Assembly: GCA_963780755.1 (NCBI GenBank)
Contig: CAWACX010000002.1
Span: 372,001-436,000 of the forward strand
Length of the DNA stretch: 64,000 nt
Direction: 5' to 3'
Source: JALYNX01 sp963780755
Lineage (GTDB): Bacteria; Actinomycetota; Acidimicrobiia; Spongiisociales; ZC4RG35
Shown here: positions 15,399 to 24,457 of the stretch, in pieces
How positions within the stretch are numbered: position 1 is the stretch's first letter
Layout of the letters: each line of letters starts with the position of its first letter
Notes under the pieces: model-generated
What the model was told of the DNA's origin: nothing
Database searches by the model: none
The model's input: only the letters and a program-made list of their open reading frames with translations
Program-made: the position numbers and the translations under genes

Positions 15399-16819
15399 AC
15401 CCACGCCCCTTCGGGGATCTCCCTCCTCGCACCCCCGAAGTCGAAGCAACGCGAGCCCTCGGGCAGGACCTTCGCCGGGTTGAACAGACCGGCAGGGTCG
15501 AAGGCCTCCTTGATCCGAGCCTGGGCGTCGAGGTCGAGCTCGGTGAACGCCGAGCTCATCATCTTTCGCTTTTCGAGGCCGATCCCGTGCTCGCCGGACA
15601 ATGCGCCACCGTGGGCGAGACAGGCTTCGACCATCTCCTGCCCAGCGGCCTGGACCCGTTCCATGGTCCCCGGGACCGACGCGTCGAACGCCATGAGGGG
15701 ATGCAGGTTCCCATCGCCGGCATGGAGGATGTTGCAGACGGTGAGGTCGTACTTGGCGGCGATGGCCATCACCTCCTCCATGGCCTGGCCCATCTTGGAA
15801 CGGGGGACAACGGTGTCGTGGAGGTAGTAGTCAGGCGCCACCTGGGCCACCGATCCAAAAGCAGCCTTGCGCCCTTTCCACAGGATGTCCCGCTCTTCCT
15901 GGTCGATGGCGATCACCACCTGACGGGCACCGTGATCGGAGGCAATGCGACCGATGAGGGCGGATTCGGCCTCGACCGCCTCGGGCTCCCCAACCACCTC
16001 GGCGAGAAGCATCGCCCCTGCGTCCGTGGGGAAGCCGGCCTGGAGCCAGTTCTCGATGGCGACTAGTGAGTTCTGGTCCATGATCTCCATCGCCGCCGGC
16101 ACCAGGCCCGCCGCGATGACACTGGACACCGTTTCCACCGCCCCGCCCAGGGTGTCGAAGTCGATGCGCAGGGTGCGGACGTCGGCCTCGAGCGGGAGAA
16201 GCCTGACCAGGGCCCTGGTGACCACGCAGAGCGTGCCCTCCGATCCGACGATGATTCCCTTCAAGTCGAGGCCGGGCGGGTCGGGTGCCTGACTCCCCAG
16301 GACCATCACCTCACCACCGGCCATGACGACCTCGAGCCCGAGTACGTGGCTGGTGGTCGCTCCTTCCGCGAGGCAATGGGCGCCGCCAGAGTTGTTGGCG
16401 ACGTTGCCCCCGATGGTGCACGCCGGCTGCGATGAGGGATCGGGCGCGAACTGGAGGCCAAAGGGGGCCGCCGCCCTGCCCAGGTCGAGATTGATCACCC
16501 CGGCCCCGACCCAAGCGGTGCGGTTCTGGGGGTCGATTTCGATCTGATTCATCGCCGTGGTCACCAGGACCACGCCGCCTTCTGTGGGGCTGGCGCCGGC
16601 GGTGAGGCCGGTCCCCGCGCCCCGGGCCACGATCGGCGCGCCGTGGGCCTCGGCGATCCTGACCACCCCGGCCACCTCCTCGGTGGTCGCGGGCAGGGCG
16701 ACGCAGGTCGGGCTCCCCCGCATCAGCGAGGCGTCCTTGGAGTAGAGGTAGAGCTCGACCGGCTCATGGAGCACCCGTCCGGCGCCCAGCAGTTGCTCCA
16801 GATCGGAGATCAGGGACAT
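15395..16819 (-). CDS. glcD: Glycolate oxidase catalytic subunit (FAD-linked)
   Basis: GlcD, 474 residues from the ATG at 16819. It has the FAD_binding_4 domain (VARGAGTGLTAGASP and CTIGGNVANNSGG) and the FAD-oxidase C-terminal domain with HAGDGNLHPLM and SGEHGIGLEKRK. It oxidises 2-hydroxyacids, chiefly glycolate, to the 2-oxoacid. A TACCCT -10 box 8 nt before this ATG supports it over an ATG seven codons upstream. Heads the glcDEF operon. In this window, glyoxylate could also come from the purine pathway encoded 32 kb away. Confidence 0.92.
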   Translation of the reverse strand: MSLISDLEQLLGAGRVLHEPVELYLYSKDASLMRGSPTCVALPATTEEVAGVVRIAEAHGAPIVARGAGTGLTAGASPTEGGVVLVTTAMNQIEIDPQNRTAWVGAGVINLDLGRAAAPFGLQFAPDPSSQPACTIGGNVANNSGGAHCLAEGATTSHVLGLEVVMAGGEVMVLGSQAPDPPGLDLKGIIVGSEGTLCVVTRALVRLLPLEADVRTLRIDFDTLGGAVETVSSVIAAGLVPAAMEIMDQNSLVAIENWLQAGFPTDAGAMLLAEVVGEPEAVEAESALIGRIASDHGARQVVIAIDQEERDILWKGRKAAFGSVAQVAPDYYLHDTVVPRSKMGQAMEEVMAIAAKYDLTVCNILHAGDGNLHPLMAFDASVPGTMERVQAAGQEMVEACLAHGGALSGEHGIGLEKRKMMSSAFTELDLDAQARIKEAFDPAGLFNPAKVLPEGSRCFDFGGARREIPEGAWV

Positions 16820-16827
16820 CGGTGGGG

Positions 16828-16833
16828 AGGGTA
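16828..16833 (-). promoter_or_regulatory. -10 box of the glcDEF operon
   Basis: TACCCT ends 8 nt before the glcD ATG, pointing to a leaderless mRNA. Confidence 0.4.
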
Positions 16834-16914
16834 CCGGCACCGATCCGTCCCGTTTGTCGCGCCGTTATCGACCTAGAAGTCGATGTCGGCGCGAGAAAAG
16901 GGGTTTGGCGTGGG

Positions 16915-18453
16915 TCAGGCCTCGCCCCAGCCGCCACCACCCGGTGTGAGCACCAGGATCCGGTCTCCGGGCTCGACGTCGATGGTGACCTTGCCCGGCA
17001 GCCGCTCCCGAGTCCCGTCGGCGCCAATCAGCCAGTCCTCACCCGTGGCACCGGGCCCGCCGCCGGAGAGCCCCCAGGGCCGGTGGCGGCGGCGTTCCCC
17101 CATCAATGACAGGACTGCCGCCGCTTCGAAGACGATCTCTCGCTCGATCCCCTCTCCGCCTGGATAGCGCCCGATGCCGCCGCTGCCCCGGCGCAGCGTG
17201 TATCGGGTGACCCGGAACGGATAGTGGGAGTCGAGGGACTCAATCGGGGTGTTCTCGGTGTTGGTCATCCCGGTGTGGATCCCGGACTGTCCCGCCCGCC
17301 CCGGGCGCCCGCCCTGGCCTCCGGCCACCGTTTCGTAGTAGGTGAACTCGTCGTTGCCGATCAAGATGTTGTTCATGGTCCCCTGGGAGGCAGCGGGCAC
17401 CCGGTCCGGTGCGGCTTGGGCGAGGGCGCCGAGCAGGACGTCAGCGATCCGCTGCGCCGTCTCGACGTTCCCGGCCGCCACCGCTGCCGGCGGGAGGGCG
17501 TCAAGGATCGAGCCCGGCCGGGTGACGAGACTCAGATTTCGATAGCAGCCGTCGTTGGCCGGGATCGTGGGGTCGGTCGCCACCCGGACCGCGTAGTAGA
17601 GACAGGAGCGGGTAACGGCCTGAACCGCGTTGAAGTTGGCCGCCACTTGATCGTCGGACTCCGAGAAATCGGCAGTGAGCAAGTCGCCGGAGATGTTGAT
17701 CAGCACCCGGATCGCCACATCGAGGTCGCCGTGCTCCATGAAGTCCTCGAAGTGGTAGTTCCCGTCCGGAAGTCGGTTCAGTGCGGTGCTCATCCGGCGT
17801 TCCCCGTAATCGAGAAGCGCCGTCGCCACCGCCCGATATCGGTCCAGGCCTTCCCGGTCCACCAATTCGGTGAGACGCCGGGCACCAACTGCGTTGGCCC
17901 CGACCTGGGCCGCGAGATCGCCTCGACGCTCCCATGGCGTCCGTGAGGCGGCGATGAATCGCTCGGCGAAGTCCTCGACCCAGTTTCCGTCCGACACAGC
18001 CAGGGTCGGCGCCACCCGATGGCCCTCCTGGTCGACATGAGTGGCGTGAGCCGGCATCGACCCCGGCGCTTCCCCGCCAACATCGGCGTGATGAGCCCGA
18101 TTGGCGACCCATCCGATGTGCTCCTGACCGATGAACACCGGAGCGACCAGGGTCAGGTCGTTGAGATGGGTGCCTCCGGCGAACGGGTCGTTGACCGCGT
18201 ACTGGGCGCCGGGCACGGGGGCGAAAGCGCGGAGACAGGCGGCAACCGACTCCGGCATCGAGCCCAGGTGCACCGGGATGTGCTCGGCCTGGGCCAGCAT
18301 CTCGCCGTCAGCGGTGAACACCGCTGCCGAGCAGTCGGCACGCTCCTTGATGTTGGGGGACAGCGACGTGTGGCGGAGGACGATTCCCATCTCGTCGGCC
18401 ACCGCGGCCAGGCGATTTCGCGCCACCTCGAGGGTCGTGGGGTCGACGGTCAT
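16915..18453 (-). CDS. hyuB: Hydantoinase B / oxoprolinase family subunit
   Basis: A 512-residue HyuB-type protein (MTVDPTTLEVARNRLAAVADEMG; PNIKERADCSAAVF; AVNDPFAGGTHLNDLTLVAPVF; a Gly-rich C-terminus with GERRRHRPWGLSGGGPG). With HyuA it forms ATP-dependent hydantoinases, 5-oxoprolinases or acetone-carboxylase relatives. Its ATG overlaps the stop of the AlkD-like gene (ATGA), so the two are cotranscribed. The HyuA-like gene lies 2.3 kb upstream on the same strand instead of adjacent. The exact substrate (hydantoin or oxoproline) cannot be decided. Confidence 0.87.
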   Translation of the reverse strand: MTVDPTTLEVARNRLAAVADEMGIVLRHTSLSPNIKERADCSAAVFTADGEMLAQAEHIPVHLGSMPESVAACLRAFAPVPGAQYAVNDPFAGGTHLNDLTLVAPVFIGQEHIGWVANRAHHADVGGEAPGSMPAHATHVDQEGHRVAPTLAVSDGNWVEDFAERFIAASRTPWERRGDLAAQVGANAVGARRLTELVDREGLDRYRAVATALLDYGERRMSTALNRLPDGNYHFEDFMEHGDLDVAIRVLINISGDLLTADFSESDDQVAANFNAVQAVTRSCLYYAVRVATDPTIPANDGCYRNLSLVTRPGSILDALPPAAVAAGNVETAQRIADVLLGALAQAAPDRVPAASQGTMNNILIGNDEFTYYETVAGGQGGRPGRAGQSGIHTGMTNTENTPIESLDSHYPFRVTRYTLRRGSGGIGRYPGGEGIEREIVFEAAAVLSLMGERRRHRPWGLSGGGPGATGEDWLIGADGTRERLPGKVTIDVEPGDRILVLTPGGGGWGEA

Positions 18454-19106
18454 CCGATCAGGTGCCCGATGTGCTTGGTCGCCTCCCGGTAGCTGAGACC
18501 CGAGAGCCGGTCTCGGTGGGAGGTCGCGAATTTGGCGACCGCCTCCGGATCGGTCCTGGCGTACTCGCGCAACGCCCAGCCGATGGCCTTTCGGATGAAG
18601 AACTCCTTCTCATCGATGCGTGCCTCGCAGAAGGCGAAGAGCCGCGTCGAGTCGGTGCCGCCCTTGGCCCCGACCTGGCAGATGATGGCGCTCCGACGCA
18701 GCCACATGTCATCGTCGTCGATCCAGGTGTCGACCTCGGGCCAGGCGGCCTTCGGCTCGGCCAGGACCAGGCTCCGAATCAGGTTGGTGGCGACGTCATC
18801 GACGAAGTCCCACCAGGCACCCTCCACGATCAGGCGCCGGTAGAGGGGGAGCGAGGCAGTCGTCACGAACCTGCGGAGGCGCGCGGCGACATCCAGGGCC
18901 AGATACTTCTCCTCGCGGTGGGGCAGCCCCCAGAGGCCGAGGACCAACTCCTCGTAACCGGTCTGCGTCTTCGGCGGGAACTCGGCCACCAGGTGTCGAG
19001 CGATTGGCACCCGCGCCGGTTTCTGCACCCCGTAGAAGGGCATGTCGGTCTTCATGTAGGCCTGCATACCCTCCGCCTTCTCCGGGTTCGTCCTGGAGCG
19101 CTCCAT
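18450..19106 (-). CDS. AlkD-like DNA alkylation repair protein
   Basis: A HEAT-like alpha-helical repeat protein of the AlkD family, 218 residues from the ATG at 19106. Typical family text: EGMQAYMKTDMPFYGVQKPAR, EEKYLALDVAAR, DFVDDVATNLIRSL, DDMWLRRSAIICQ and FIRKAIGWALREYARTDPEAV. Such proteins excise N3- or N7-alkylated purines. The reading frame stays open upstream to an ATG at 19193, but that extension (MRAQIVDLLQSFITGLYLE) does not look like the family and borders a low-quality poly-C stretch, so the true N-terminus may be lost. Its stop overlaps hyuB. Confidence 0.8.
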   Translation of the reverse strand: MERSRTNPEKAEGMQAYMKTDMPFYGVQKPARVPIARHLVAEFPPKTQTGYEELVLGLWGLPHREEKYLALDVAARLRRFVTTASLPLYRRLIVEGAWWDFVDDVATNLIRSLVLAEPKAAWPEVDTWIDDDDMWLRRSAIICQVGAKGGTDSTRLFAFCEARIDEKEFFIRKAIGWALREYARTDPEAVAKFATSHRDRLSGLSYREATKHIGHLIG

Positions 19107-19193
19107 CACGAAGAGACATGCAGCTTCGCAGCATCTCTCGAGATAAAGGCCCGTGATAAAGCTCTGGAGTAGATCCACAATCTGAGCGCGCAC

Positions 19194-19396
19194 GTGCGCC
19201 TACGTCCTGATATCCCTAAACACCCACCTGTTCCGTCTCCGGGCGCCACCCCCCTCTCCACCCCCCCCCCCCCCCCCCCCTCCCTCACACCCACCCCCCC
19301 CCCCTCCCCTTCCCCCTTCCCCCTCTCGGCTAGGGTTTGCCGACGGCGTTGAAGAAGCCCCACATGCCCTCATGTCCCCACCCGCATGGCCCGTTC
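19194..19396. other. Low-complexity pyrimidine tract, probable assembly artefact
   Basis: From about 19246 to 19328 the plus strand is almost pure C/T with a 20-nt C run at 19261-19280 and further C runs of 8-11. The flanking 50 bp on each side code for nothing recognisable. A poly-G tail on reads of the opposite strand would give this pattern. It separates the AlkD-like gene, whose N-terminus is uncertain, from the 3' end of the membrane gene. Confidence 0.65.
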
Positions 19397-20337
19397 TCAG
19401 CCACGAGCCTTGCGGAACCCATCGACGGTGTCCCAGACGACGACGGCAGTGATAACGACCACTGTCGTCAGCACGATCGGCCCGCCCGAGCTGATGTCGA
19501 GGTTGAAGCCGAGGGCGTCGAAGAACTCGGGGTTGAGGAGCTGCTCGGTCAGCAGGAATAGATCGCAGGCACAGAGAACAGGGCGTTGAGGGCGAGGTTC
19601 ACCGAAGCCAGCGGCCAGGTCCAATGCCCGGTCCGGTACTTCACCAGTTCGAACACCACCTCGACGGCAAGGACCGCGATCAGGAACGGCATCCAGAACG
19701 ACCAGAGGTCCGGCTGAAAGAGTGGGATCGGCGACCCATCGGCTGCCGTGACCGGAGACACGGTCCGGGAGAGGACCAAGCCCGCGATGGCCAGGGTCAG
19801 GAAGACCACAGAGGCAATGGTCTCGCCCAACGACACCGAACCCTTAGAGGGAAGGGGAGGGAGCTTGGAGAGGTCCCACCCCCCGATCGTCGAGCCTCCG
19901 CCACTGCGCTCGAGAATGGCAAAGACCAGAGTGGTCCAGAAAGCGATGTGGACCACAACGCTCAGCCCGACACTCACCGAGCTGCCGAACGCTCCTCCTA
20001 TTCCCTCGTCTCCGATCAAACTGACAACGAAGATCACCGCCATCACGATCGGGACCACGGTCACGAAGAGAACCGAGAGAAAGCGCTTGTAGTCGAAGAA
20101 CAGCTCGGGCCCGATCAGGTGCCCGGGACGCCCGGAGTACCCGGATGCGAGCCGGTCGGGATCCCCCAACTCGACCAGTGCGCCTTTCTCAGCATCAGCG
20201 GGTTGCGCCCCATCCGCAAGGCGGGCTTCGATGGCGTCGTCGATCGACGCCCTGAGCTCGGCTTCGATGTCGGCGCGTTGGCCCTCGGGTATCGAGCGCA
20301 ATGTCGCGCTCACGTATCTATCGGTCAGGTCGGTCAT
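19397..20337 (-). pseudogene. PadR-linked membrane protein (frameshifted)
   Basis: Two overlapping frames make one protein of about 312 residues. The first begins MTDLTDRYVSATLRSIPEGQR with a cytoplasmic permease-prefix-like domain (GALVELGDPDRLASGYSGRP) and five to six membrane segments, and stops early after LFSVPAIYSC. The second continues LFLLTEQLLNPEFFDALG to the end. Inserting one base near 19557-19563 would restore SVPAIY-FLLTEQ. Proteins of this type often accompany PadR regulators and may be the regulator's target. A consensus error is more likely than gene death, because both halves are well preserved. Its start overlaps the padR stop. Confidence 0.72.
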
Positions 20338-20678
20338 TTGATATCTCCTCGGTCCAATCCTTCGAGCGTCGAGGTCATCTCCAGCCAGGCTGCCTTCAGC
20401 TCCCCGGCCAGGCTTAGACCCTCATCGCTCGTGGCGTAGTACTTGCGGGGCCGGGTCCCCTCGGTGTCCCACTCGCTGGTCAGCAGGCCATGCGCTTCGA
20501 GCCTGCGGAGCATGGGGTACAGGGTGTTGGCGTCGACATCGACGCCGGCGGCCTCCAGCCGCTCCAACAGCCCATACCCGTAGCCGGGGGTGCGCAGGAG
20601 GAGCAGGCAGGCGAGGAGCACCGAGCCACGGCGCAACTCCCTGAGGTGGGCTTCAAGCTGTGTCTCCTCTGTGCTCAT
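20334..20678 (-). CDS. PadR-family transcriptional regulator
   Basis: A 114-residue PadR protein: RGSVLLACLLLLRTPGYGYGLLERLEAAG, VDANTLYPMLRRLEAHGLLTSEW, and RPRKYYATSDEG form the winged helix, followed by one dimerisation helix. The promoter contains an 11-bp dyad that is probably its own operator. The next gene, overlapping by 4 bp, encodes a membrane protein, the usual arrangement for PadR units that sense small hydrophobic compounds or membrane stress. Confidence 0.9.
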   Translation of the reverse strand: MSTEETQLEAHLRELRRGSVLLACLLLLRTPGYGYGLLERLEAAGVDVDANTLYPMLRRLEAHGLLTSEWDTEGTRPRKYYATSDEGLSLAGELKAAWLEMTSTLEGLDRGDIK

Positions 20679-20685
20679 GGTTCAA

Positions 20686-20715
20686 ACAATAGTGTGTGAG
20701 GCACAGTATTGTCAA
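20686..20715 (-). promoter_or_regulatory. padR promoter with embedded operator
   Basis: On the reverse strand: TTGACA (-35, 20710-20715), an 18-nt spacer and TATTGT (-10, 20686-20691), 7 nt before the padR ATG. The dyad ACAATAGTGTG-N5-CACAGTATTGT (20686-20712, 10 of 11 positions paired) covers the spacer and both boxes, so a bound repressor would block RNA polymerase. Confidence 0.75.
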
Positions 20716-20733
20716 GAGCACGGTCGACGGCGA

Positions 20734-22629
20734 TCAGATCGATATCTCGAGGGTCCCGTCGTTGTGGACCAACAGCCGGTCGTCGGGCTCGAGCCGTGTG
20801 ACCGAGTCTCGCTCCACCACCAGTCCAGGTCCGCGGGCGGTGAAACCGCCGGGAAGCTTGTCACGGTCCCAAACCGTGCCTTCGGCAGAGGAGGTGGTGC
20901 CTGGTTCAGGAGCCCCGGTCGCGGCGGGCAATTGGCCCCAACTCATGGGGGCGTCTCCGACCACTTCGGCGCGCAGGTTGACCAACTGGATCGGATCGGC
21001 CGGGAGGTCGAATCCGAATCGAGAGCGGTGGGCCTCCTCGAATCTGGGTCGGAGTCGGGCCCAGTCGGGATCGGCGTGGACCGCGAGCTCATGGGATTGG
21101 CCCACATAGCGGACCTCGGCAACGAGGTCGATCGCCGTGGGCGGGCCAACCTTCATGTCGTCGAAGGCAGTGCGGGCCTGACTCTCGATTTCGCCCAGTT
21201 GCCCGGCGAACGCCAGGGAGGCCTCCTCGAGGAGGACGGTGCGGGTCGCGTCGGCCCGGGGCCGCGCCAGCAGAAGGCCAAGGGCAGAGAAGACCCCGGA
21301 CAGTGGGGGGACCAAAATGGTGGCGATGCCGAGGCGCTTGGCCAGGGTGGAGGCATGGAGCCCTCCGGCGCCGCCAAAGGCAATCAGCGCACCGTGGCGC
21401 GGGTCAAAGCCCTCTTCGACCGAGACCGAGCGGATCGCCCGCTCCATGTGGGAGTCGACCACCTCGAGGACACCACGAGCAGTGGCCCCCAAATCGAGAC
21501 CGAGGCGGCCACCGAGATCGCCGAGGGCTCCAGCCGCAGCTTCCTGGTCGAGGGCCATTGATCCGGCCAGAGCAAGGTCCGCGGGAAGACGACCGAGAAC
21601 GAGGTTGGCGTCAGTCACGGTGGGCGAAGCCCCTCCCCTTCCGTAAGCCGCCGGCCCGGGGTCGGCTCCCGCCGACTGCGGCCCAACCCGCAGGGCGCCA
21701 CCGTCATCGCGCCAGGCGATGCTGCCACCTCCCGCGCCGATGGTATTGATGGGAAGGGTGGGGACCCGATTGACTCGCCCCGCGGCCTTGCGACCGGGCG
21801 CCGCGATCGCCTGCCCGTCGCTGATCCGGCACACGTCAGTGGAAGTGCCCCCCATGTCGAAGCTGAATGCGGTGTGATAGCCCTTGGCCCGGGCCAGTTC
21901 GGCCGCGGCCACGACCCCGGCAGCAGGACCGGACAGAGCGAGGCGACCGGAGAGCCGGGAGGCGGCGTCGAATGGGAGCAACCCACCGGCGGAAGTCATC
22001 ACCAGTCTGTTGCCGATGGCGAGGCCAGTCCCAAGACGGCTCAGGTATCCCGAGATCTCTGGTGCGAGGTAGGCGTCCAGTGCCGTGGTCGCGATCCGCT
22101 CGTACTCCCTGAATCCCGGCGACACCGAAGCCCCCACCGAGACCGGCACGCCGAGCTCGTCCTCGATGCGGGAGGCGACGACCAGCTCTGGGGTTGAGTC
22201 GGTGTACGAGCGCACCAGGGCCACTGCCACCGCCTCGGGCTGCGCCGCTTGCAGTCGCCCGATCAAAGAGGCGAGATCACCGTCATGCCCGAACCGCATC
22301 GCACGGTCCACCAACGGTGGTGGGCGGTCGAGAAGGGTGTCGTAGAGGGAAGGTCGCGCCTGGCGGCCGATCTCGATCAGGTCCTCGAACCCGGCACTGG
22401 TCACCAGGGCGACTCGGGCCCCCCGGCCTTCGAGGAGGGCATTGGTCCCGGCGGTGGTGCCGTGCAGGAACATGCCGGCGCTCGACCCGCCCACGTTTTC
22501 GACTGCCTCGATCACTCCCGACTCTTGGGGCCGCGTCGTCGGCACTTTGGCCCCGCGCAGCGCCTCGCCATCGAAGATCACCACGTCGGTGAAGGTGCCC
22601 CCGACATCCACTCCGATCGATGAGGGCAC
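20734..22629 (-). CDS. hyuA: Hydantoinase A / oxoprolinase family subunit
   Basis: A 631-residue HyuA-type ATPase subunit. The N-terminus has the actin-like ATP fold (SIGVDVGGTFTDVVIFDG), followed by FLHGTTAGTNALLEG, FSFDMGGTSTDVCRI, NTIGAGGGSIAWRDD and LIAFGGAGGLHASTLAKRLG. I use the GTG at 22629 because homologues start just before the VDVGGTFTD motif; the longer reading is antisense to the divergent Nfu-type gene. It should work with HyuB (16915-18453), from which it is separated by padR, a membrane gene and the AlkD-like gene. Confidence 0.88.
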   Translation of the reverse strand: MPSSIGVDVGGTFTDVVIFDGEALRGAKVPTTRPQESGVIEAVENVGGSSAGMFLHGTTAGTNALLEGRGARVALVTSAGFEDLIEIGRQARPSLYDTLLDRPPPLVDRAMRFGHDGDLASLIGRLQAAQPEAVAVALVRSYTDSTPELVVASRIEDELGVPVSVGASVSPGFREYERIATTALDAYLAPEISGYLSRLGTGLAIGNRLVMTSAGGLLPFDAASRLSGRLALSGPAAGVVAAAELARAKGYHTAFSFDMGGTSTDVCRISDGQAIAAPGRKAAGRVNRVPTLPINTIGAGGGSIAWRDDGGALRVGPQSAGADPGPAAYGRGGASPTVTDANLVLGRLPADLALAGSMALDQEAAAGALGDLGGRLGLDLGATARGVLEVVDSHMERAIRSVSVEEGFDPRHGALIAFGGAGGLHASTLAKRLGIATILVPPLSGVFSALGLLLARPRADATRTVLLEEASLAFAGQLGEIESQARTAFDDMKVGPPTAIDLVAEVRYVGQSHELAVHADPDWARLRPRFEEAHRSRFGFDLPADPIQLVNLRAEVVGDAPMSWGQLPAATGAPEPGTTSSAEGTVWDRDKLPGGFTARGPGLVVERDSVTRLEPDDRLLVHNDGTLEISI

Positions 22630-22649
22630 CGGATTAGCCTCGACGTACC

Positions 22650-22907
22650 ATGCCGGTGAGCGTCGCTCCCACCCCAAATCCCAATGCCGCCAAGTTCTCG
22701 GTCGGGGAAGCGGTGGGAGGCCCGGCCACTTTCGTCGCCGGTTCCAATCCGGAAGACACGATGGCGGCCGGCCTGCTCGGGATTGCCGGGGTCACAAGCA
22801 TCTTCATGACCGCCGACTTCGTCACCATCTCCAAGGCTCCCGACACCCCATGGGAGTCGATCATCCCCGAGGCGACGGAGATCCTAGAGAGCCGATTCGG
22901 GGCCTGA
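22650..22907 (+). CDS. Nfu/NifU N-terminal-domain scaffold protein
   Basis: An 85-residue protein consisting only of the Nfu N-terminal domain: PTPNPNAAKFSVGEAV, GVTSIFMTADFVTISK and the end PWESIIPEATEILESRF. The C-terminal CxxC iron-sulfur scaffold domain of full Nfu is absent, so cluster assembly by itself is unlikely; stand-alone N-domains may aid iron-sulfur delivery. It diverges from hyuA with a 20-bp gap and ends 2 bp from the convergent gene. Confidence 0.85.
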   Translation: MPVSVAPTPNPNAAKFSVGEAVGGPATFVAGSNPEDTMAAGLLGIAGVTSIFMTADFVTISKAPDTPWESIIPEATEILESRFGA

Positions 22908-22909
22908 CC

Positions 22910-23746
22910 TCAGGGGACGGGCACGGTGACCGGCCGGGGCACACCATCCGGCCCCGGAGCAGTGACCACCACCATCCACCCTCCCGCGCTGCCTTGGAGA
23001 CCGCCGATGACCTCCGACCCTCCGCTGGCGTTGATTGCTGCGGCCCCGACCTCGTCCGGGACCGGGACAAGGGTCAGCGGCATTGGATCCGGGTGGGTCA
23101 ATTCGCCGAAGACCGGAGGCATCAACACCTGCGCGCCCGACTCCGTGGCCCGAACGTCGACGGTCACGGTGAATGGAGGCTGCCGACGGTACGGCTCCTC
23201 GCCGTTGGCCAGGAGCGAGCGGACCAGGACGGTCACCCGGTAGTCGAGGGGTTGCAACTCTTCGATGCCCACCGCCCGCACCCACTCCACGAATACCCGC
23301 GTCGACTCCGGCGGTGAGGGAGTCGGGACACCAGCCGGCATCAAGGCGGCGAGCGCTTGCCGGCTCTCTTCCGAGCCGTCGACCCCGATGTATTCGGCAA
23401 CGAACCACTCCGCATGGGCCGCTGCCCGCTCCAGGATTCGCTCCGGAGCCACGGCATACAGATCGGCCTCGGCAACGACCACCGGAGCGCCGACTTCGGG
23501 GACTGGAGCCACAGGGACAGTGCCCGGCGCTGCGGTTGCGATCGGAGCCTGGGCAAGAGTGGCGGCCACGACGACCGTGCTTTGGGTCGGCATCTCCACC
23601 GGGCGGTTGGACATGAACGAGTAGGCGAGCGCTCCGAGCACGATGGCTCCGGCAAGCGCGAACATCCACCATTGACGGTCCCCGCCCTTCGCCTCGAGCG
23701 TCTCCCAGGGGATCCGCTCGTAGACCTCGTTCCTCTCGGTATCCAT
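22910..23746 (-). CDS. Single-pass membrane protein, unknown function
   Basis: A 278-residue protein: a short acidic cytoplasmic N-terminus (MDTERNEVYERIPWETLE), one membrane helix (WWMFALAGAIVLGALAYSFM), an Ala/Pro/Val-rich linker and an extracytoplasmic domain of about 190 residues with a helical part (RILERAAAHAEWFVAEYIG) and beta-rich C-terminus. The topology resembles actinobacterial conjugation- or secretion-associated anchored proteins, but no family is certain. The ATG at 23746 is supported by a TAGGTT box 7 nt upstream. Confidence 0.68.
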   Translation of the reverse strand: MDTERNEVYERIPWETLEAKGGDRQWWMFALAGAIVLGALAYSFMSNRPVEMPTQSTVVVAATLAQAPIATAAPGTVPVAPVPEVGAPVVVAEADLYAVAPERILERAAAHAEWFVAEYIGVDGSEESRQALAALMPAGVPTPSPPESTRVFVEWVRAVGIEELQPLDYRVTVLVRSLLANGEEPYRRQPPFTVTVDVRATESGAQVLMPPVFGELTHPDPMPLTLVPVPDEVGAAAINASGGSEVIGGLQGSAGGWMVVVTAPGPDGVPRPVTVPVP

Positions 23747-23753
23747 GGCCTCG

Positions 23754-23759
23754 AACCTA
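23754..23759 (-). promoter_or_regulatory. -10 box of the single-pass membrane protein gene
   Basis: TAGGTT ends 7 nt before the ATG at 23746, consistent with a leaderless transcript. Confidence 0.4.
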
Positions 23760-23854
23760 TGGAGAGCCGCCTTTCGGTTCAAGGGTGTCGTGCCCGCGGC
23801 ACAATCCTCGTCAACCCGGGAACCGGACTGCTTGGGGCTATCGTTTCGCCGGTC

Positions 23855-24457
23855 ATGGCAGTCAACCCCGACCCCAAGCCGGGCCGCTGGATTCTTCCGC
23901 TCGTCATCCTCGGGATGATCGCCTTCACCTATTTCTTCGTGAGCTCGCTGCCCGAAGGGTCACCAACGACCACTCTCGCCGCGGCGCCGTCAACGACGGT
24001 CGGCCCCGACGGAGCCACCACCGTTCCCGGCACCGGAACCACGGTGCCCGGCACAGCCGAGGCCTACATCGCCCAGCTGGACACAATCAACGAGTCGTTA
24101 CAGGTCCTCGCAACCGAGATGGTGACAGTCAACGATGGCTTCAATGCCGACCCCCGCACCGTCGAGTTCGACGATGCGGTGAGCAGGTTTGGGGTTGTGG
24201 CCACCGACACCCAGGCACTCGCCGACCAAGTCGCAGCTCTTGTCGTGCCGCCGGGACTGGAAACCAATCAGCAGGCCCTGGTGACGGCTATCGACTTCTG
24301 TGCCGGGGCGGCCCAGGACGCACTCGATGGCATACAGAGCACCGACACCGGTGAGTTGAGGAACACTGCCGTGACCGCGTACACCACCTCGGCTACCGGC
24401 TTCGATACCGAGGTGCAGAACGCTCGGACCGCAGCCGGGGTGACTCCCGACGCCTGA
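23855..24457 (+). CDS. Membrane-anchored exported protein, unknown function
   Basis: A 200-residue protein with one N-terminal membrane helix (WILPLVILGMIAFTYFFV), a Thr/Pro/Gly-rich linker (residues about 34-68) and a mostly helical outer domain containing two Cys-free stretches and one Cys (AIDFCAGAAQDAL). No catalytic motif was recognised. Its stop overlaps the start of the Eis-like acetyltransferase by 1 bp, so they form an operon. Confidence 0.68.
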   Translation: MAVNPDPKPGRWILPLVILGMIAFTYFFVSSLPEGSPTTTLAAAPSTTVGPDGATTVPGTGTTVPGTAEAYIAQLDTINESLQVLATEMVTVNDGFNADPRTVEFDDAVSRFGVVATDTQALADQVAALVVPPGLETNQQALVTAIDFCAGAAQDALDGIQSTDTGELRNTAVTAYTTSATGFDTEVQNARTAAGVTPDA

